Part shown: positions 31,000-44,056 of the stretch, in pieces | Numbering within the stretch: position 1 is the first letter of the stretch | Layout of the letters: every line of letters begins with the position of its first letter | NCBI GenBank assembly: GCA_022410635.1 | Contig: JAJVDF010000378.1 | Coordinates: 861,979-925,978 of the forward strand | DNA from: Tretioscincus oriximinensis | Taxonomy: Eukaryota; Chordata; Lepidosauria; Squamata; Gymnophthalmidae | Reading direction: 5' to 3' | DNA: 64,000 bases | Made by a program: the position numbers and the translations under genes | The notes under the pieces: model-generated | The model's input: only the letters and a program-made list of their open reading frames with translations | Told to the model about the DNA's origin: nothing | Databases searched by the model: none

Positions 31000-33890
31000 T
31001 AACATGTTTCATAGTTCAGTAATGGAAGTAGCTAACTCTAAGAGCTCCAGTATATTACCTTTAGTATATCAACAGATAATTTTAGATACTTTAGTCTTCA
31101 GTATTTCCTGTGTGGTCAGGGCATATTAATAAGTGCAGTGCTTCCCTTAAACAGGACCAGCATGTGCAAAGAATGCTGACATATCTTTTTTTTTGTCTAG
31201 TAGCATTAAAAAAAGATGAAAAAGTAATTAAATGTTGGTAAGTACAATGCACATTTAAATAAATTATTTAAAATCTTTGCTGAAATCAACATGAAATCAA
31301 ACTAGATAGATAAATATAGTTCAGCATCTATGCTCACCTATAGAAAGGTTACGGTCCCATAGGGGGAGAATACCTTTTGGGGAAGAAAATCCAGATTGCT
31401 TCTTTTCTCTGCCAAACATCCCCCTGTGGAGCTGTATAAATTCTATAAATTAACCATCAAACTAAGGCAGGGCAAGCAAGAACTAACAACACAACAGCCC
31501 ATACAATTTGTATATATAGTAGTTTCTGAGTATTTATATATGTTGTTTAACACAATAGTTGCACAAAGCTTATATCCTATCTTCATTTACAACATTGAAT
31601 CTTTTTAGTAGCTGCCTCAGGCTTTATTTTTTGAATATTTTCAAAGTGCCTATTTTTATCTAATCATAGCAGCATTAAGGCTTTCTAAAAGAAAGATAAT
31701 CCTCANTTTAATTTTTAAAATACTTTGCCTCGAGTTGGGATTGCAGACAAATTTCTGCTGGACTCCTTTTGAGTTATTCTATGGGAAAGTGGACAATATC
31801 CATTATATTTGGTGGAAACATTAAAACATCCATATCAAACATGATACTCCTGCTCTCTTAGGAGACTGTTGTTAAAAGTTTTATATCTATTTGAAAACAG
31901 TATCATGAGAACTCACACAATCCAAAGATGCTATGGTTTCTACCAAAGTTATTGTTAGGTTAGATATATGACAGAAATATTGTTGCAATGAGAACAGGAG
32001 CTTCAGGTGCAAATACTTAAAGTTCAAATGTACAAAGGCAATCGCAAAAGCATCTGGCTGACTACCACTCATGGGGACTGGAGTCTGGATATGCAGTGTT
32101 TGTGGCTCAGAACAGCTTGTGGACTGTTACTTGGAATAAAGNTAATGCACTCAATATGTATCTCCTGCCACCTGCATTAGAGTGGTTGGTTCTAGAAATG
32201 GAAACCCGAGTCTGTAAATATGCTTCCCCTTCTGGTAACTGAGGTAAGACCTATTTGTGAGGTGTATCATCACAACCACTGTTTCAGTAATTCTAGTTGC
32301 ATCTGTTTTACAATCTGTGAATATGCAGTGCTACAGGAAAGTATTTCTCTCCCTTTCCCAATTCCTTAAATTTGAAGAGGGGTGGAAGTGTATGGAAGAA
32401 TATATTTCAGTCTAAGTTCTAGTGTGGAGAGGACCTTAGAGTGAATATGTAGAAATGTTTTTAGCAGAAAGGAACTTAATAGAACCTACCTCAGATATTG
32501 ACTAGAAAGATATAATTGTAGTCATTGTATTTTGAATTAGACATATGACATATGAAAGAAGTTGAATTTTGTTCTATTTTGTGGACTGTTAAGAAGTCAT
32601 CCGTCAAAAGAGAAAATCAAAGCGAAACTACAGTTTTAAGAATTTAACATTTCACTAACTTCCTTTCACTCAAATGTCCTTAATGCTCCTTACAGAATTT
32701 AATTGTTGCTTCACAGCCCTGACAGGATATACTTTGTTTTGCTGCTGTATTGAGTTTGTTTCCAGATCAATTATATTATTATCTATCCATAATATGATAG
32801 CATCACAGTAAATTTAAAGGACAAAGCAAAAAAAAGTACCATTTTAAAGATGGTTATCTTTTTTAGAATATTTTGCAAATTATAATTTTGTTTTATTACT
32901 TTAAAGTTATTGCTCTACCTAATCTGTGCTCTGCATATTCTCAGAGACAATAACAAATCCTAAGGTTTCATGCTATTTGGACAACTGAATTTTAAAGGAA
33001 ATAAAATTTCTGAATTATATATACCTATATATGTATACATAAAAGTGTAGTATTTTTACTGCACTGTTTATAATGAAATAAAAATTCCCATCTTAAAGGA
33101 AAATGAAGGAAGGCAACACAAATGAAGACACATTGTTTGCATTCCAATCAATATGTTTTTCCATTCCAACTCAGTTCATTTGAAAATGCAATCCTGAGCT
33201 AGTGCAGATGAGTAGAAAGGTTTTCCTAGTTTTTAATATGGGATACCCAAAGGAGAAAAACTGAGTTATGCTAGTCTAGACCTAATTGAATAGTTTTATT
33301 GCTAAGGGAAAGTTTTTAATTAATATACTGCATGTAGTCAATTACGTGAAATATGCCAAGTGAATATTGACCACATAATAAAAGTGCTTCAAAATATTGT
33401 TCTAACAAAGAGAAATTTAACTTGTCTCCTATTTTAATCTAACAAAAAAAGTGAAATTTAGAAAACAATTTATGTTCTGGGAATTTACAGAGGAATCCAT
33501 TATATATTTCCATAAAGGAATAGAAAAAGCCACACAACTTGACAACCTAAAGGGGTTGTAAGAGTACCACAGGCAAATTTAGGGGTATCTGTCAATATAC
33601 AGTAATTTAAATAGGGCACTGGAGAACCTGCATGCATCCTCTGCAGTGCCCTTCACATAATGAAGGATAAAGAGTCATGAGGACAGCCATCCCTCTTGAG
33701 AACTTTCCCTGCCATCATGTTGACACACATCAGAAGCAAGAATAACGTTACACAGTCACTGCACTGAAAAAAGACTATTTTCTTGGTGTCATTTTCTTTA
33801 AAGGTTAATAATAAGAGGAAGGAGAAGGAGAAGTCACATNCATTCTTATATTGGTGTAACTTCAGAGTGCACACAGATGGACTTTCTTTT
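31000..33890. other. no gene or repeat recognised
   Basis: Long AT-rich interval with only short chance frames. I find no LINE, SINE or terminal inverted repeat signature and no exon-like block. Confidence 0.45.
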
Positions 33891-33939
33891 TGAAAATTTT
33901 AACACTGCAATTACAGATGTAGTCTATTTCCAACTTTGC

Positions 33940-34050
33940 TTAATAATTCTACTATTTTTGTATAGTTATGAATAAAGTATTTCTGGAAGTGCTCTCTTCC
34001 AGAATATCCTTGTTTTACTCTGGAATATCCAAAAATATGAAATAAGTAAA
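33940..34050. mobile_element. foldback MITE (family F) fragment
   Basis: TTCTGGAAGTGCTCTCTTCC, then AGAATATCC, 'ttgttttactctggaatatccaaaaat'. TCTGGAATATCCAAA and TTCCAGAATATCC are the family words. Outer ends not seen. Confidence 0.4.
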
Positions 34051-34221
34051 CAGTAAGAAGCTTTCAGGCATTTGAAATTCAAAATCATTTTTCACGGAGA
34101 GCAGGATATCATCTTTTATCTACTAGTGGTTCTGTCAGTCCAACAGTTCTATCAACACAGTAAATTATGACTTTTCTTATTTAGTAAAGGTAGAAGTATA
34201 AATTTTGATGGTGTATTTAAT

Positions 34222-34880
34222 AAGAGACTTTTATTTATTTATTCAGACTTATACCCCACCCTATACCTGAAGGTCTCAGGGTCGTCAACAGTAAAACATC
34301 AATAAAATGTAACAAATTAAAACAGTATAAAACAATATCTAAAAATGGGCACAAAATGACATTTCTTCAAAGATCTAAACCAATACAACGATGATGCACC
34401 TTGAGGGGGAGACTATTCCAAAGACTGGGGGCAACAACTAAGAAGGCTCTGCCCTGGGTCCCCACTCCATTTGCTGTTGAAAGGGGTTGTACAACCAGGC
34501 AGGCCTTCTCTGCAGTTCTTAAGGCATGGGCAGGTTGGTATGGGAGAAAGCATTCCTTTAGATATTTGGGACCCAAATTATTTAGGCCCTTAAAGGTTAA
34601 AGTCAGCACCTTGAATTGGGTTCAGTAGTGGATTGGCACCCAGTGCAGCTCTTTAAAGATCAGCATTATAGGTGTCCAGCAGCCCNTTCTGGTCAGCAGT
34701 CCAACTGCTGCATTCTGCACCAACTGCAGCTTCCAAACCATTTTCAAGGGCGGCCCCATATAGAGCGTGTTACAATAGTCTGATCTGGAAGTTACCAGAG
34801 CATGGCTTACTCTGGCTAAATCATCCCTGTTCAGAAGTGTCCATAGCTGGCAAAGCGGACATAAGTCCTGGAAGTAGACT
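34222..34880 (-). mobile_element. L2 LINE 3' fragment
   Basis: Plus strand: (TTTA) run, then CTTATACCCCACCCTATACC, TGAAGGTCTCAGGG and 'gggggagactattccaaaga', collinear with 3520-4110. The minus-strand frame 34609-34367 keeps 'FKGLNNLGPKYLKECFLPYQ' and 'FLVVAPSLWNSLPLKV', the ORF2 C-terminal blocks. The fragment continues to CATTACAATAGT-type sequence at 34.77 kb and fades near 34.88 kb. It is 5'-truncated before the RT catalytic motifs. Confidence 0.88.
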
Positions 34881-35799
34881 TCACTGGAGATGTAAGTTAT
34901 AGAAGGACACTATACTGGAATGAAAATGTGTGCCAGTGATTAGGTCCTGGAATCAACCTGAATATTAATCTTTTGTTTAGGAAAATCATATATACCCTAG
35001 TTTCTAAATAGGTAAGTGTAGGGAGGATCTTGCAAATTTCACAGTTGAGCAATGCTTTCTTTGCTGTTGTATGTGATCTGATCCCATATGTATACAGTTA
35101 ACTCATTTATTCGGCAAGTTAATAACTGATTATTTCAGAGAAATATGAAAAATCAAACTTGCAGCCCTGTTTTCCAGACTTTTTTTTACTCCTGGGCTTC
35201 AGTCACTTCTATAGCTTTTAGCTTAGACTGATCAGAACAAGTGAAACATTGGGAATACTCTACTCTGTGAATGAGACCATGTTGTAGAACGAGAAAAAAA
35301 AGAAGACAGATGTTGGGTGCCTTAAAAGGAAGCACAACAAGGTATAAGAGGTTAAAAATAGTTCTGCTGCATCAGGTCATAGCCCATCTGGCCTAGCAAT
35401 CTCTTTTACTGTACGCAGAGGTCTAACTATTACTTTTGTGCATTTGAAGCAGCAAAAAGAAAAAGGAAAAACCTTCACCACACATGACTTCCGGTAATGG
35501 CATTTATAGTACACCTGTCCCTCTCTCTACCCTATGGGCAACATGTGATGCATCCAGTAGCCAATCAAACAGGAATTGGAATGAAAAACCACAAAGACAT
35601 AGCAAAACAGTCATTCCCTTCAAGGTCGTTCAAGTGTGTATTCATTTTTTCCCTTCTCCTGTTGTAAAACATATTCTAGCCCTTTGTACATGCCCAGATA
35701 TATTCTTGTTCTTTTGTCTGGAGATACCTTACCCAGTAATCACAAAAAAGCAAACAGTCTGTCATCGGGGGAATTACATACACTCAGGTGGATGCAGAC

Positions 35800-35848
35800 T
35801 AAAGAAGAATAAAAGATTAGAGCAGATTAAAGAAGAATAAAAGATTCT
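35800..35848 (+). repeat. two-copy short tandem repeat
   Basis: TAAAGAAGAATAAAAGATT occurs twice, 27 bases apart (35801 and 35828), separated by AGAGCAGA. Confidence 0.85.
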
Positions 35849-35952
35849 AAGTTTACAGTTTCAAAAGAAATTTAAGTTATTTGATAAGAAAGAGAAAGTG
35901 AGGGAAAATTCTTCTTTAGGAAAAGCAGGAATAGGAGTGTGTGAGAGAGATT

Positions 35953-36475
35953 TTGGCTGTGTCCACACGGCGACCTAAAAACTGCTATACAGCTATATTC
36001 CGGAAGATAGCTATCGCGTGTCTGTGCACACTGCTGTTATATTATCACGACAGGTACACTGCGCTGAGATCATTGAGCGATATGACAGGCTCAAGCTCAG
36101 CCTCCTTCACCTCCTGAAATTGCTTCGGCGGAATCTGCCTGCCTTTTCCTCTCAGCCCATCCATCCCCCTGCCTGCTTTCAGGGGCTGCTGCTGCCTGGA
36201 GATCAGCTTGCGACGAGCGGCATTGACGTTGTCACTGTNGTCGCTTCGCCTAAGCTGATCTCCAGGCAGAAGCAGCCCCTGAAAGCAGCCAGGGGGCTGG
36301 ATGGGCTGAGAGGAAAAGGCAGGCAGATTCCGCCGAAGCAATTTCAGGAGGCAGAGGCGGCTGCGCTTGAGCCTCCTGATCACTCATTGATCTCAGTGCA
36401 GTGCAGTTTTGACAGCTGCTGTGTTCTTGCTTGTTAACCTCTCAACCTCTTGCACCTATTGTGGACACGCATACG
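35953..36475. mobile_element. GC-rich long inverted repeat, probable foldback element
   Basis: The core is an inverted repeat: left arm 36057-36209, right arm 36252-36403, loop of 42 bases, arms about 90% identical by eye and nearly identical between 36102 and 36190. It is markedly more GC-rich than its flanks. Outside the arms, TGTGTCCACACGGCGAC (35958) and GTGGACACGC (36462 on) look like eroded terminal repeats of the type seen in PIF/Harbinger or similar MITEs. Because it is a palindrome, similar peptides (for example 'LLRRNLPAFSSQPI') are open on both strands; this is not evidence for coding. Confidence 0.75.
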
Positions 36476-36479
36476 CTCA

Positions 36480-39400
36480 GGAGAGGATGGGAGTTGGCTG
36501 CGAGAGGTCGGAGGTTCTCCGGAACAATCCCTAAATACCCCAGCAATAGTTTATTGTGGGAAAATAGATGTTTATTGCAGGACGACTGCTGATAATCACT
36601 TAACAAATGTGCCCAAATCTTCCTCATATCGCTCCGTTCCAGGGAGAAATATGCTGAATGTTTCTTGCAGATTCCTTGTTGATTCCTATAAAAAGAAACT
36701 GGCATTCGAGGTGTGAATGAGAGATGAATACTTTGGTGAATGCTTCCTTTCTGTCTTCCTGCAGTTTCTCTTCTACTCAAAATATAGTAGGCTTAACTTC
36801 TGAACAGATTCACTGCCAACCATGGCAAAGTTATGTTACTGTCAACTTCCAACAATTTGATAACAAGTCAGCAGTTGTGATCCCAGAAGTAATCAGCACA
36901 CTAGGAGCCATATCGTAAATCTTGATTGACATTTAGAATATCTGCATATTGTACAAATCTCTCCATTGGTCAACTGCAAAAAGCCACACTGCTCACTACA
37001 CATTTTATGCCAATACATTATATCACCCTACAGTCTTAGGATGAACTTGATGCAAAATGAAGACCAACAATAGTTAAAGAACTGGAAGCTGTGTTATCAC
37101 ATATGATGATTGTAATGATGTCCATACACATACTCAGCACTGATAACTCTGATTACCTTATATTAGATCTATGGGAAAGATCCCAGGGTCAGGATACCAT
37201 ATTGGTTATAAACATCGATCAGACTGTATCATTATGTTAATAGAACAATGATAAATACCTCCAAGACTTAAAAAAAGTCTGAAAATGGGTTTGCTAATGA
37301 TAATTTATCTCTTGTACTACTGAACGTTAGGCATTCTATTCACTATAATCATGCACTGCTATCCTCATTTTACTGATCATGCCTTCTTTTGCAGTTTCTG
37401 CTTCAAGTATGTGAAAGTTCACAAGCAGTGATCTGCAAAATATTCCATGATTCTTATTTTTGTTTAATTCATTGGCATCTTTTGAAACTTACCTATGCAA
37501 GCTGAACACCTCCAGATATTGCCTTTCAATTTGTATTTTACTGGTATTTTAGAGAAAAATGATACTGGAGAGAAAATGTTTTGCCTACACTTGCTTTTAG
37601 TTCTTACTACTTCTTGCCCAGTTCACCTACATAGCCAAGAAAATGAGAAATAATGTGTTACTGAAAGAATGAATGTGACTGTCAAAGCACATGCCTCTGC
37701 ACATTAATTTGAAGGGGAACTTAGGAAATCAGACCTATGTAATATTTGGGTGGGCAATCATTATACATAAATGTGCCTTTATAATCAGAAAGTTTCATCC
37801 TCAATTAAAGAATGTCTTTAACTTAACTAGAGTAATGTTCACTTTTCCTACATTATTGGCATATACATTAACATATATGAATATGTTAATATGAATATAG
37901 AACCATGAGCCTTTCATGGTTTTATGTATGAAGTTCATGGGATACATGAAGCACTGTCCATTTACAAGAATAATTGAATGCATTTTTTCCTAATTAATTT
38001 ATGACCTTTTCAAATGAGGTCAAAAGGTTATTGGGCTGCATCTACAGCTAGAAAAGGGAAAAAGCACCTAGGAGGCAGTTGCATCCAATGTAAGTGCACT
38101 TTTTGCCCTGTAATGTACAGTAGAGAGTAGAGGTGCAATAATCAGGGGGCTTTATACCTATCCAAAATGCCAAGACCCCCCTCTCCTAAGGGTGGTGGTG
38201 GTGACGCTTTCTGCAGGAGCATCTCACTTTCCATCCCACCAGACACCCACATTGTTCACCAGACATGGATACAATAAAGCAATGGAGGGTAGTTATCTGC
38301 CCCATCTGCAGACACCACTACGATGGGGCTTTATGGCCTCTGAACAATTGCAGAAACGATTTCTTAAAGTGAGCTTTGAGTTACTTCCTGCTTCCTATAA
38401 TCATTTCACAAAAATACAATTATTGTTTTATTTATTACTTATGGTTTATATTCTCTCATATACCCAAATACTTCAGAGAATGTTGCAATAATTAAAATTC
38501 ATGACACACAAACTCTTCTATATTTTGGCATAAACAGGGAAAACAATTCACATTATTTCAGAATTTAGATTCATTATATGACTTTTGGGGAGTTTTCACT
38601 GCCCTTGTTAACATATGGTAGTGGCTATGCTTTGTGATCTATGATTTGCAAAGGTTATGCAGATAGTACATTTAAAGTAACCAAGTTGCTAAAACCCAGC
38701 ATACGTGACATTTTAATCAACTCCAGCTTGCTTAATGGAACTGCAACAGTGTGTGGCCCATAGGCAGCTGGACTCTACAGGATAATGACGGAGAGTACAA
38801 ACAACATCCTACCATTAGCTGCCAGGTGTCTGCTAATGCTCTTGAACCCTAACCTGCAGTAATCATAGAATACATACTGTGAAAGTAATGCAGTTTCACT
38901 TAGTTCAAGGTCACCTTTGTATTGCTTGATATAAAAGGGATGCTGGCATAAGAGCTTACACTCTTAATGAAGAGAAGGCAAGTTTACTTTCTGTTAGCTG
39001 AGAAAAAAATTGTTGGAAATACAAAACTTTAAAAAAAGCAGAACTAACTAATGTGTGTAATGATCAGAATCAAGGCTAACAGAATCCTCGTACAATGCAT
39101 AGTGTAACCTTTTTTCTATAAATCAAAGAATTTATAGTTCAGAATTATAGTTCCATATGGCCAAGGTAAAAAAACTATCAGCAGATATATTGACTGCACT
39201 GGATTAGTGCTAAGCTTCTTTTTAAAACGTTACTCTTTGGAAAAAAAACTTTTAGCAATTCTATAATGAAAAACATTAGGAACACGATTTATTTTTCTTT
39301 GATGCTGCCCCCATCTTGCTGCAGGGTGAGAAATCTAAGGGTAAAATAAGGATAAAACAAAAATAATGTTGACCTACAGGCTATTCTGCTCAGAATTTTC

Positions 39401-40590
39401 TTGCCTCCTTTATCGTTTATATTTCCAGCACAGATCACAACATGCACCCTCAAAATGGCTCAGTGAACTTTAGCTGAGGCATTTTAACAAGCCTAAATGA
39501 TTTACAGTTTGCATAGAGCTCGTTATTTGATTGGACACAATTAGTATGAAGGGAGCATTGCTTGAATGCACTGAGTTGTGAACTCTTCTGGCCTGACCCA
39601 TTAAAAGCCATACTGTGTACTAGACACTGCATTATTGCAGGCAAAGAAGGATATTCATTACTTCGGGTGGTATAAAAAGAAAGAACAAAAGGTAGGAGGC
39701 ACTGAGGTAATGAGGCTCTCCTCCTTTGTTTTTACTGTACCTGTCATCCAAGTCGAATGTTTTGTGATTCCACAAACGTAGACATTGGAAAAATAATCAG
39801 GAACATATTCATTGTTAATATGGAAAAAGACAAGATGAACACAGAATATTTATGCTGATGGAACAGACTGCAACAATTTCAGATACAGCAAGTGATGGAA
39901 AATACTTGTAATTCATGAAGCAAGTATTGCCCATACTTGTCTTCTTCAGAAATCCAGTGAATTGGTATACCTAAATAACATTAGTTATATCTAGAAGGGA
40001 TCTTTTAAAAAGAAGTTTATAAATAGTATTTGATTTGATTCATCAGATGAGATCATGGTGATCCCAATAAAGTCATTTAATATAGAGGTAATATACCAAG
40101 TTTAAGATAGTTTGCAATTATGTGACATGCTAATATGTGAAATATTAACTAAAGTGTGTTAGAGTTTGGATAAAGAGGATATCCTAAGAGGGATCTATTC
40201 ACTCCAGGCCACAATTTGAGCTTAGATAAACTAGCAAATTGNTTGAAAACCAATTTTGGCCTGCATACAATCCAAATTCTACCCCTTGTCTTGCTGGAAT
40301 TCAGATACTTATTGTTGCACTGGTTGAAATAATGATTTTTGTTTTTAAATCCTGCTTATAATCACGAGTTGACTTAAAAATGCCCTTTGATGTTACACAG
40401 AATTCAGCATTGAGATACTGTGTTTTGTGTTTGATTCTATGTAGAATTCAGTAGAAAGTGTTGTTGTATCTATTGTGTTTCTGTTGATAAAACTTTGAGA
40501 TTATATCTGGTCTGGCCATGTAAATCTTCCTAATGTTGCTCAGTTACATGCTTGTAAATAAAATTTCCTGTATATTTTAACAAACAACCT
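36480..40590. other. no gene; unassigned DNA
   Basis: No coding family recognised. 38680-38960 and 39370-39670 are balanced-composition, non-repetitive stretches that could be conserved non-coding DNA, but nothing in the sequence alone proves that. Short frames here have no domain motifs. Confidence 0.4.
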
Positions 40591-40684
40591 CACATCAGTG
40601 AATGCTTTATCCGCACAGGCGCAATAATAGCAACTACAGTCTTGCATTGTCACAGGGTCTTGTTGTGATTTTTCATGCCCACCC

Positions 40685-40915
40685 TGCCTGGGGGGGGGGG
40701 GAGGATTGGAAGGAGATAGCTGGGAAAAGGGAACAGAGGGAGGGGCCATGGAGAATTGGGGCACATTACAGAAGTGGAGGAATAAGGCAACAGACTGACG
40801 GAGAAAGGGGAGGAGTGACTACAAAAACAAAGGGGGAGCTGCCAGAGGGAGATATAGAGGGAGGTAGAGGAGGANGATAAATTTGGGGAAGGGAAAGGAG
40901 AAAAGAAAGGGACAG
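40685..40915 (+). repeat. purine-rich, G-run-containing tract
   Basis: Starts with a 12-base G run, followed by about 220 bases dominated by G and A (GGAAGGAGATAGC, GAACAGAGGGAGGGG, GAAAGGGGAGGAG, GAGGGAGGTAGAGGAGG). Two Ns lie near its end. The open frame 40602-40880 is a low-complexity by-product. Confidence 0.75.
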
Positions 40916-42984
40916 GTGGTACAGNCCTTTAGCAAATCAGTGGAATAAGTTGCCATCTCCACAATATAGGGCAGTCACGTCACAAAACACCTTGCTTATC
41001 TAAATCACATTACTAGTCACCCCACATCCCCAAGCCACATGGTGGCTCCAAGAGTACCTCTATTCCAATGAGTTAGAGAACTATGAAGTGACTGCAAGGA
41101 GATGCCAGTGGGATCTATGCAGCCCATATTTAAATGGACGTCTTCTATTCCACCATAGAAATTTATTTATCCCTTCTGTCTATATGAATATGATTTGGAA
41201 ACCTGGGATTTACCTTTACTGTATTCTGTTTGCTCTATTATTATCCTGACTTAAGGAACTGGATTTGCTATGCAATTGATTTCCCAAGAATTTATGTTTT
41301 AAAACCCAAGATATAATACAGGAAATAGTTTATCCTTTTCAAAAGTCTGTATATAGGGTGTTGTGTGTGCATGGCAAGGTAACTGTTTTACCTATAGGCC
41401 AAAAATTCTCTTATTATTTGCAAATAAACATATATTCTCCTGTATGATTGATACAAATATTTGAATGCCAAACAGTACACAAGAGATAAAAATCCAACAG
41501 AAATTGCATTGATGTAAATTGCATTTTCCTTTCAGCATCAGAAGATAATCCATCAAGCAGAATTGTATATAACAGGATTGCTCTTCATAATCCATAATGT
41601 TTCTGGAAAATTGCTGATAAAGAATTGTCTCGTACTTCATGAAAAGGATAGTGATTTCTACGCTTTTTATTTGTTTGTAGTCAGCAAGCCAGCACTGACT
41701 CCAGTTTTTCATTCTCTAAGCAGCTTGAACTTGAAAATCTTTTCTGTATCTGCCCTCAAACGACTGTGTTTGTGGTTGTTGCCTTCAGCTACTGTGAACA
41801 CACAAAAAGTTAAAGGCAGTGTTACAAGTAAACCAATCATGTTCCCTTGTTTTCATGTCCAATCCAAGATACTGTGCTTTATTTAGATAGGAAGGAGAAT
41901 GAGAGAGATAAGTTACAAAATTTGATCAAATAACACACATTTTAAGAAATTGTTCTTTAAGCTAAGATTTTAATGCTTCCAATGTTTACAGAGAATAACC
42001 TGTTTCCTAAGTAACTAGCCAGAACAGACGGATGTCTTGAATGTATCTTCCAATTGTGATAACTATTCTTCATTCATTTCTTTAGTGTCAAAAGGATCCA
42101 CAGTGCAAACAGTCAAAACTGCACCTTGCAGTGGCACAGACAACCTTCTGATTTTAGTTCCTTTTCCCCTATCAATGATGCCATCAGCTCACAACAAATA
42201 GAACTTGAATAAGAAGCAATCAGTGTTTGTGTGTGCATGTGTATATGGAATGTCCTCTTTGGGTTGAAGTTTTTAATGCAGCAGAGGAGAATGATCTTTA
42301 CATGTCCCTTGGGCACGGGAAGCTCCTTTCCCCTTTGATACACTAAGCAAAAAACAGTGGGTTAGACATTGCATACCTAGTAAAATTCAGTCAACTTACT
42401 CTCATAGTTTTATCTGTAGAAACTCAACAGTCAGTAAAATAAATGCACAGAAAGCACATTTTCTACTGAATTCTATATAGCACCAGGCACAAAACACAGT
42501 ATCTCAATGCTGAATTCTGTGAAACACCACAGAGCTCTCTCTAGCTGTTTAATGTCATACAGTACATTCTTGCTTGATGAAAGGAATTACTGCAGACAAA
42601 TTTCTGTGAGCAAAGGATTCCAAAAAACACCCAATATCATCAGGTTTCTGTGGAGTAAGGACGAAAGTTCATTTCTCTTTGGTGCTACACAGTGAGTGCA
42701 ATTGGCACCATATATGCATATGCAGCCTCCTTTTTCAGGCTTCACACATACATAATGTTTCCTGCTATGATGGCAGCACTTTGAAGCACCAGGCAGAATG
42801 ATAGGATCTGTGCTGCTTTGTGTTATAGCAGGCAAAAGCACTGCAATCCTCACCCACCCCAGTTATAGATGATAGAATTAGATCAGGTGTTTATTGTACC
42901 ACTGTGACATGATTGCTGTTGAACTATGGGGCTATCCTACATAGTGGTACTACCATGAGCGCCAGTCTGATCTTGTATTTGAGA

Positions 42985-43172
42985 CTGTCAGATGCTTATC
43001 TCGAAGTCTCCCATTTCAATTCTGCACTCCTCTAGTTGGATGACGGGCTAGTCACAGTTCTTGGAAGATGTCTCAGCCCTATTTACTTCACAAGATGTCC
43101 ATTGTGAAGAAAAGAACTGGTGGCTATGTGAGATGCTTTGAGTCTTTTGAGGCTAAGTAAAAAAACAACTTA
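42985..43172 (+). mobile_element. tRNA-derived SINE, Sauria-like, decayed
   Basis: Blocks in order: 'gaagtctcccatttcaattctgcactcctctagttggatgacgggctagtcacag', 'tctcagccctatttacttcacaagatgtccattgtgaagaaaag' and the tail 'gagatgctttgagtcttttgaggctaag'. The CCC-TTTCAATTC stretch is a worn B box. Middle blocks parallel the 7.3-kb and 51.2-kb copies. Confidence 0.6.
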
Positions 43173-43360
43173 TTCGTCCTCATCTGTCTGGTTCGGGTAA
43201 TACTCAACCATCATCAATTTTCTAATTGCATCTGAATTTTGAAATGAATTTTGAAAATATAGAGATTAAAATGTCTATTTTAACATATTTTGCATACTAA
43301 GTCTCACATTTTATCTATTATTTATCAATTTACATTTATAAATAACAGGGCATCTAACAA

Positions 43361-44056
43361 TAAAAATGAGTACAAAACCAATATAATAAGGTCATTGAGT
43401 TACAAACTAAATTCACCAATGTATGATATAGAACCCCTGTTCAATTATCACATTTTATACAAAATGTAAATCCACAATGCTAGCGCTGTGGTGCCCCCAC
43501 GGGGGGACCATATACATTTATGGTGGTGTTCTTCAAATGTTAAAAAAAATTGGAATATTATCCAAGCTATAATTGATGTCATAATGGGACAATCCAAAGT
43601 TTGGAACATTGAAAAGTGGCTGTTTAAACAGATTCCAGTCCAAGGGATATCTGTACAAGATGAATTTTTGTATGAATGATCAATTACAGCAGCACATCGG
43701 ACAAGAAATTTGGGATGGAAAGATCAGAACAAATGGACTATTCAGCAATGGCAGAAATATGTTATAGAACTGATTAAATTTGATTTGATTAATGAAAAAA
43801 GACATTTTTATTATGGTTTAGCAAATGTACTGGTGAAATGCCAAATTTGGTGTAAACATATTAGATATATTGATGGGAGAAACAACTATTTGAGTTGGAA
43901 AATTATATGTAATGAAATATTCCTGTTGATGCAGAAAATATTATAGTTTAATTTCCTGCGGTTGGGGTGGGTGTACTATTTTTTGTGTTATGTATATGTT
44001 ATTTTGTGTTACATATATATTGGGGAATTAAAATCCATTAAAAATGAGTACAAAAC
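43361..44056 (+). mobile_element. L1 LINE 3' fragment with 18-bp target duplication
   Basis: TAAAAATGAGTACAAAAC occurs at 43361-43378 and again, identical, at 44039-44056. Between them, 43379-44038 (660 bp) is the extreme 3' end of an L1: ORF2 C-terminus plus short 3' UTR ending AATTAAAATCCATT. The perfect 18-base duplication is the signature of target-primed insertion and fixes both ends. No long A-tail remains. The element split an L2 copy. Confidence 0.88.
43410..43946 (+). pseudogene. L1 ORF2 C-terminus remnant
   Basis: Pieces read 'TPVQLSHFIQNVNPQC', 'HIHLWWCSSNVKKNWNIIQA', then after a stop near 43678 'NLGWKDQNKWTIQQWQKYVI' to a stop at 43946. This matches the order at the end of the 20.7-kb and 53.6-kb L1 copies (TQLSYAT / HMWHDCP / RGWKDSSKWSIHTWYEYL). 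Only the last ~170 codons of ORF2 are represented. Confidence 0.82.

Noticed and set aside
36018..36437. 139- and 112-residue open frames on opposite strands with the same peptide
   Set aside because: The duplication of the peptide is a direct result of the inverted repeat; a foldback element explains it better than overlapping genes.
40602..40880. 92-residue Gly/Glu/Arg-rich open frame
   Set aside because: It reads through a purine-rich, G-run tract and ends at an N; low complexity.
41563..41886. 107-residue open frame in unassigned DNA
   Set aside because: Length is within chance expectation for this much sequence; peptide has no motif and overlaps an equal-length frame on the other strand.
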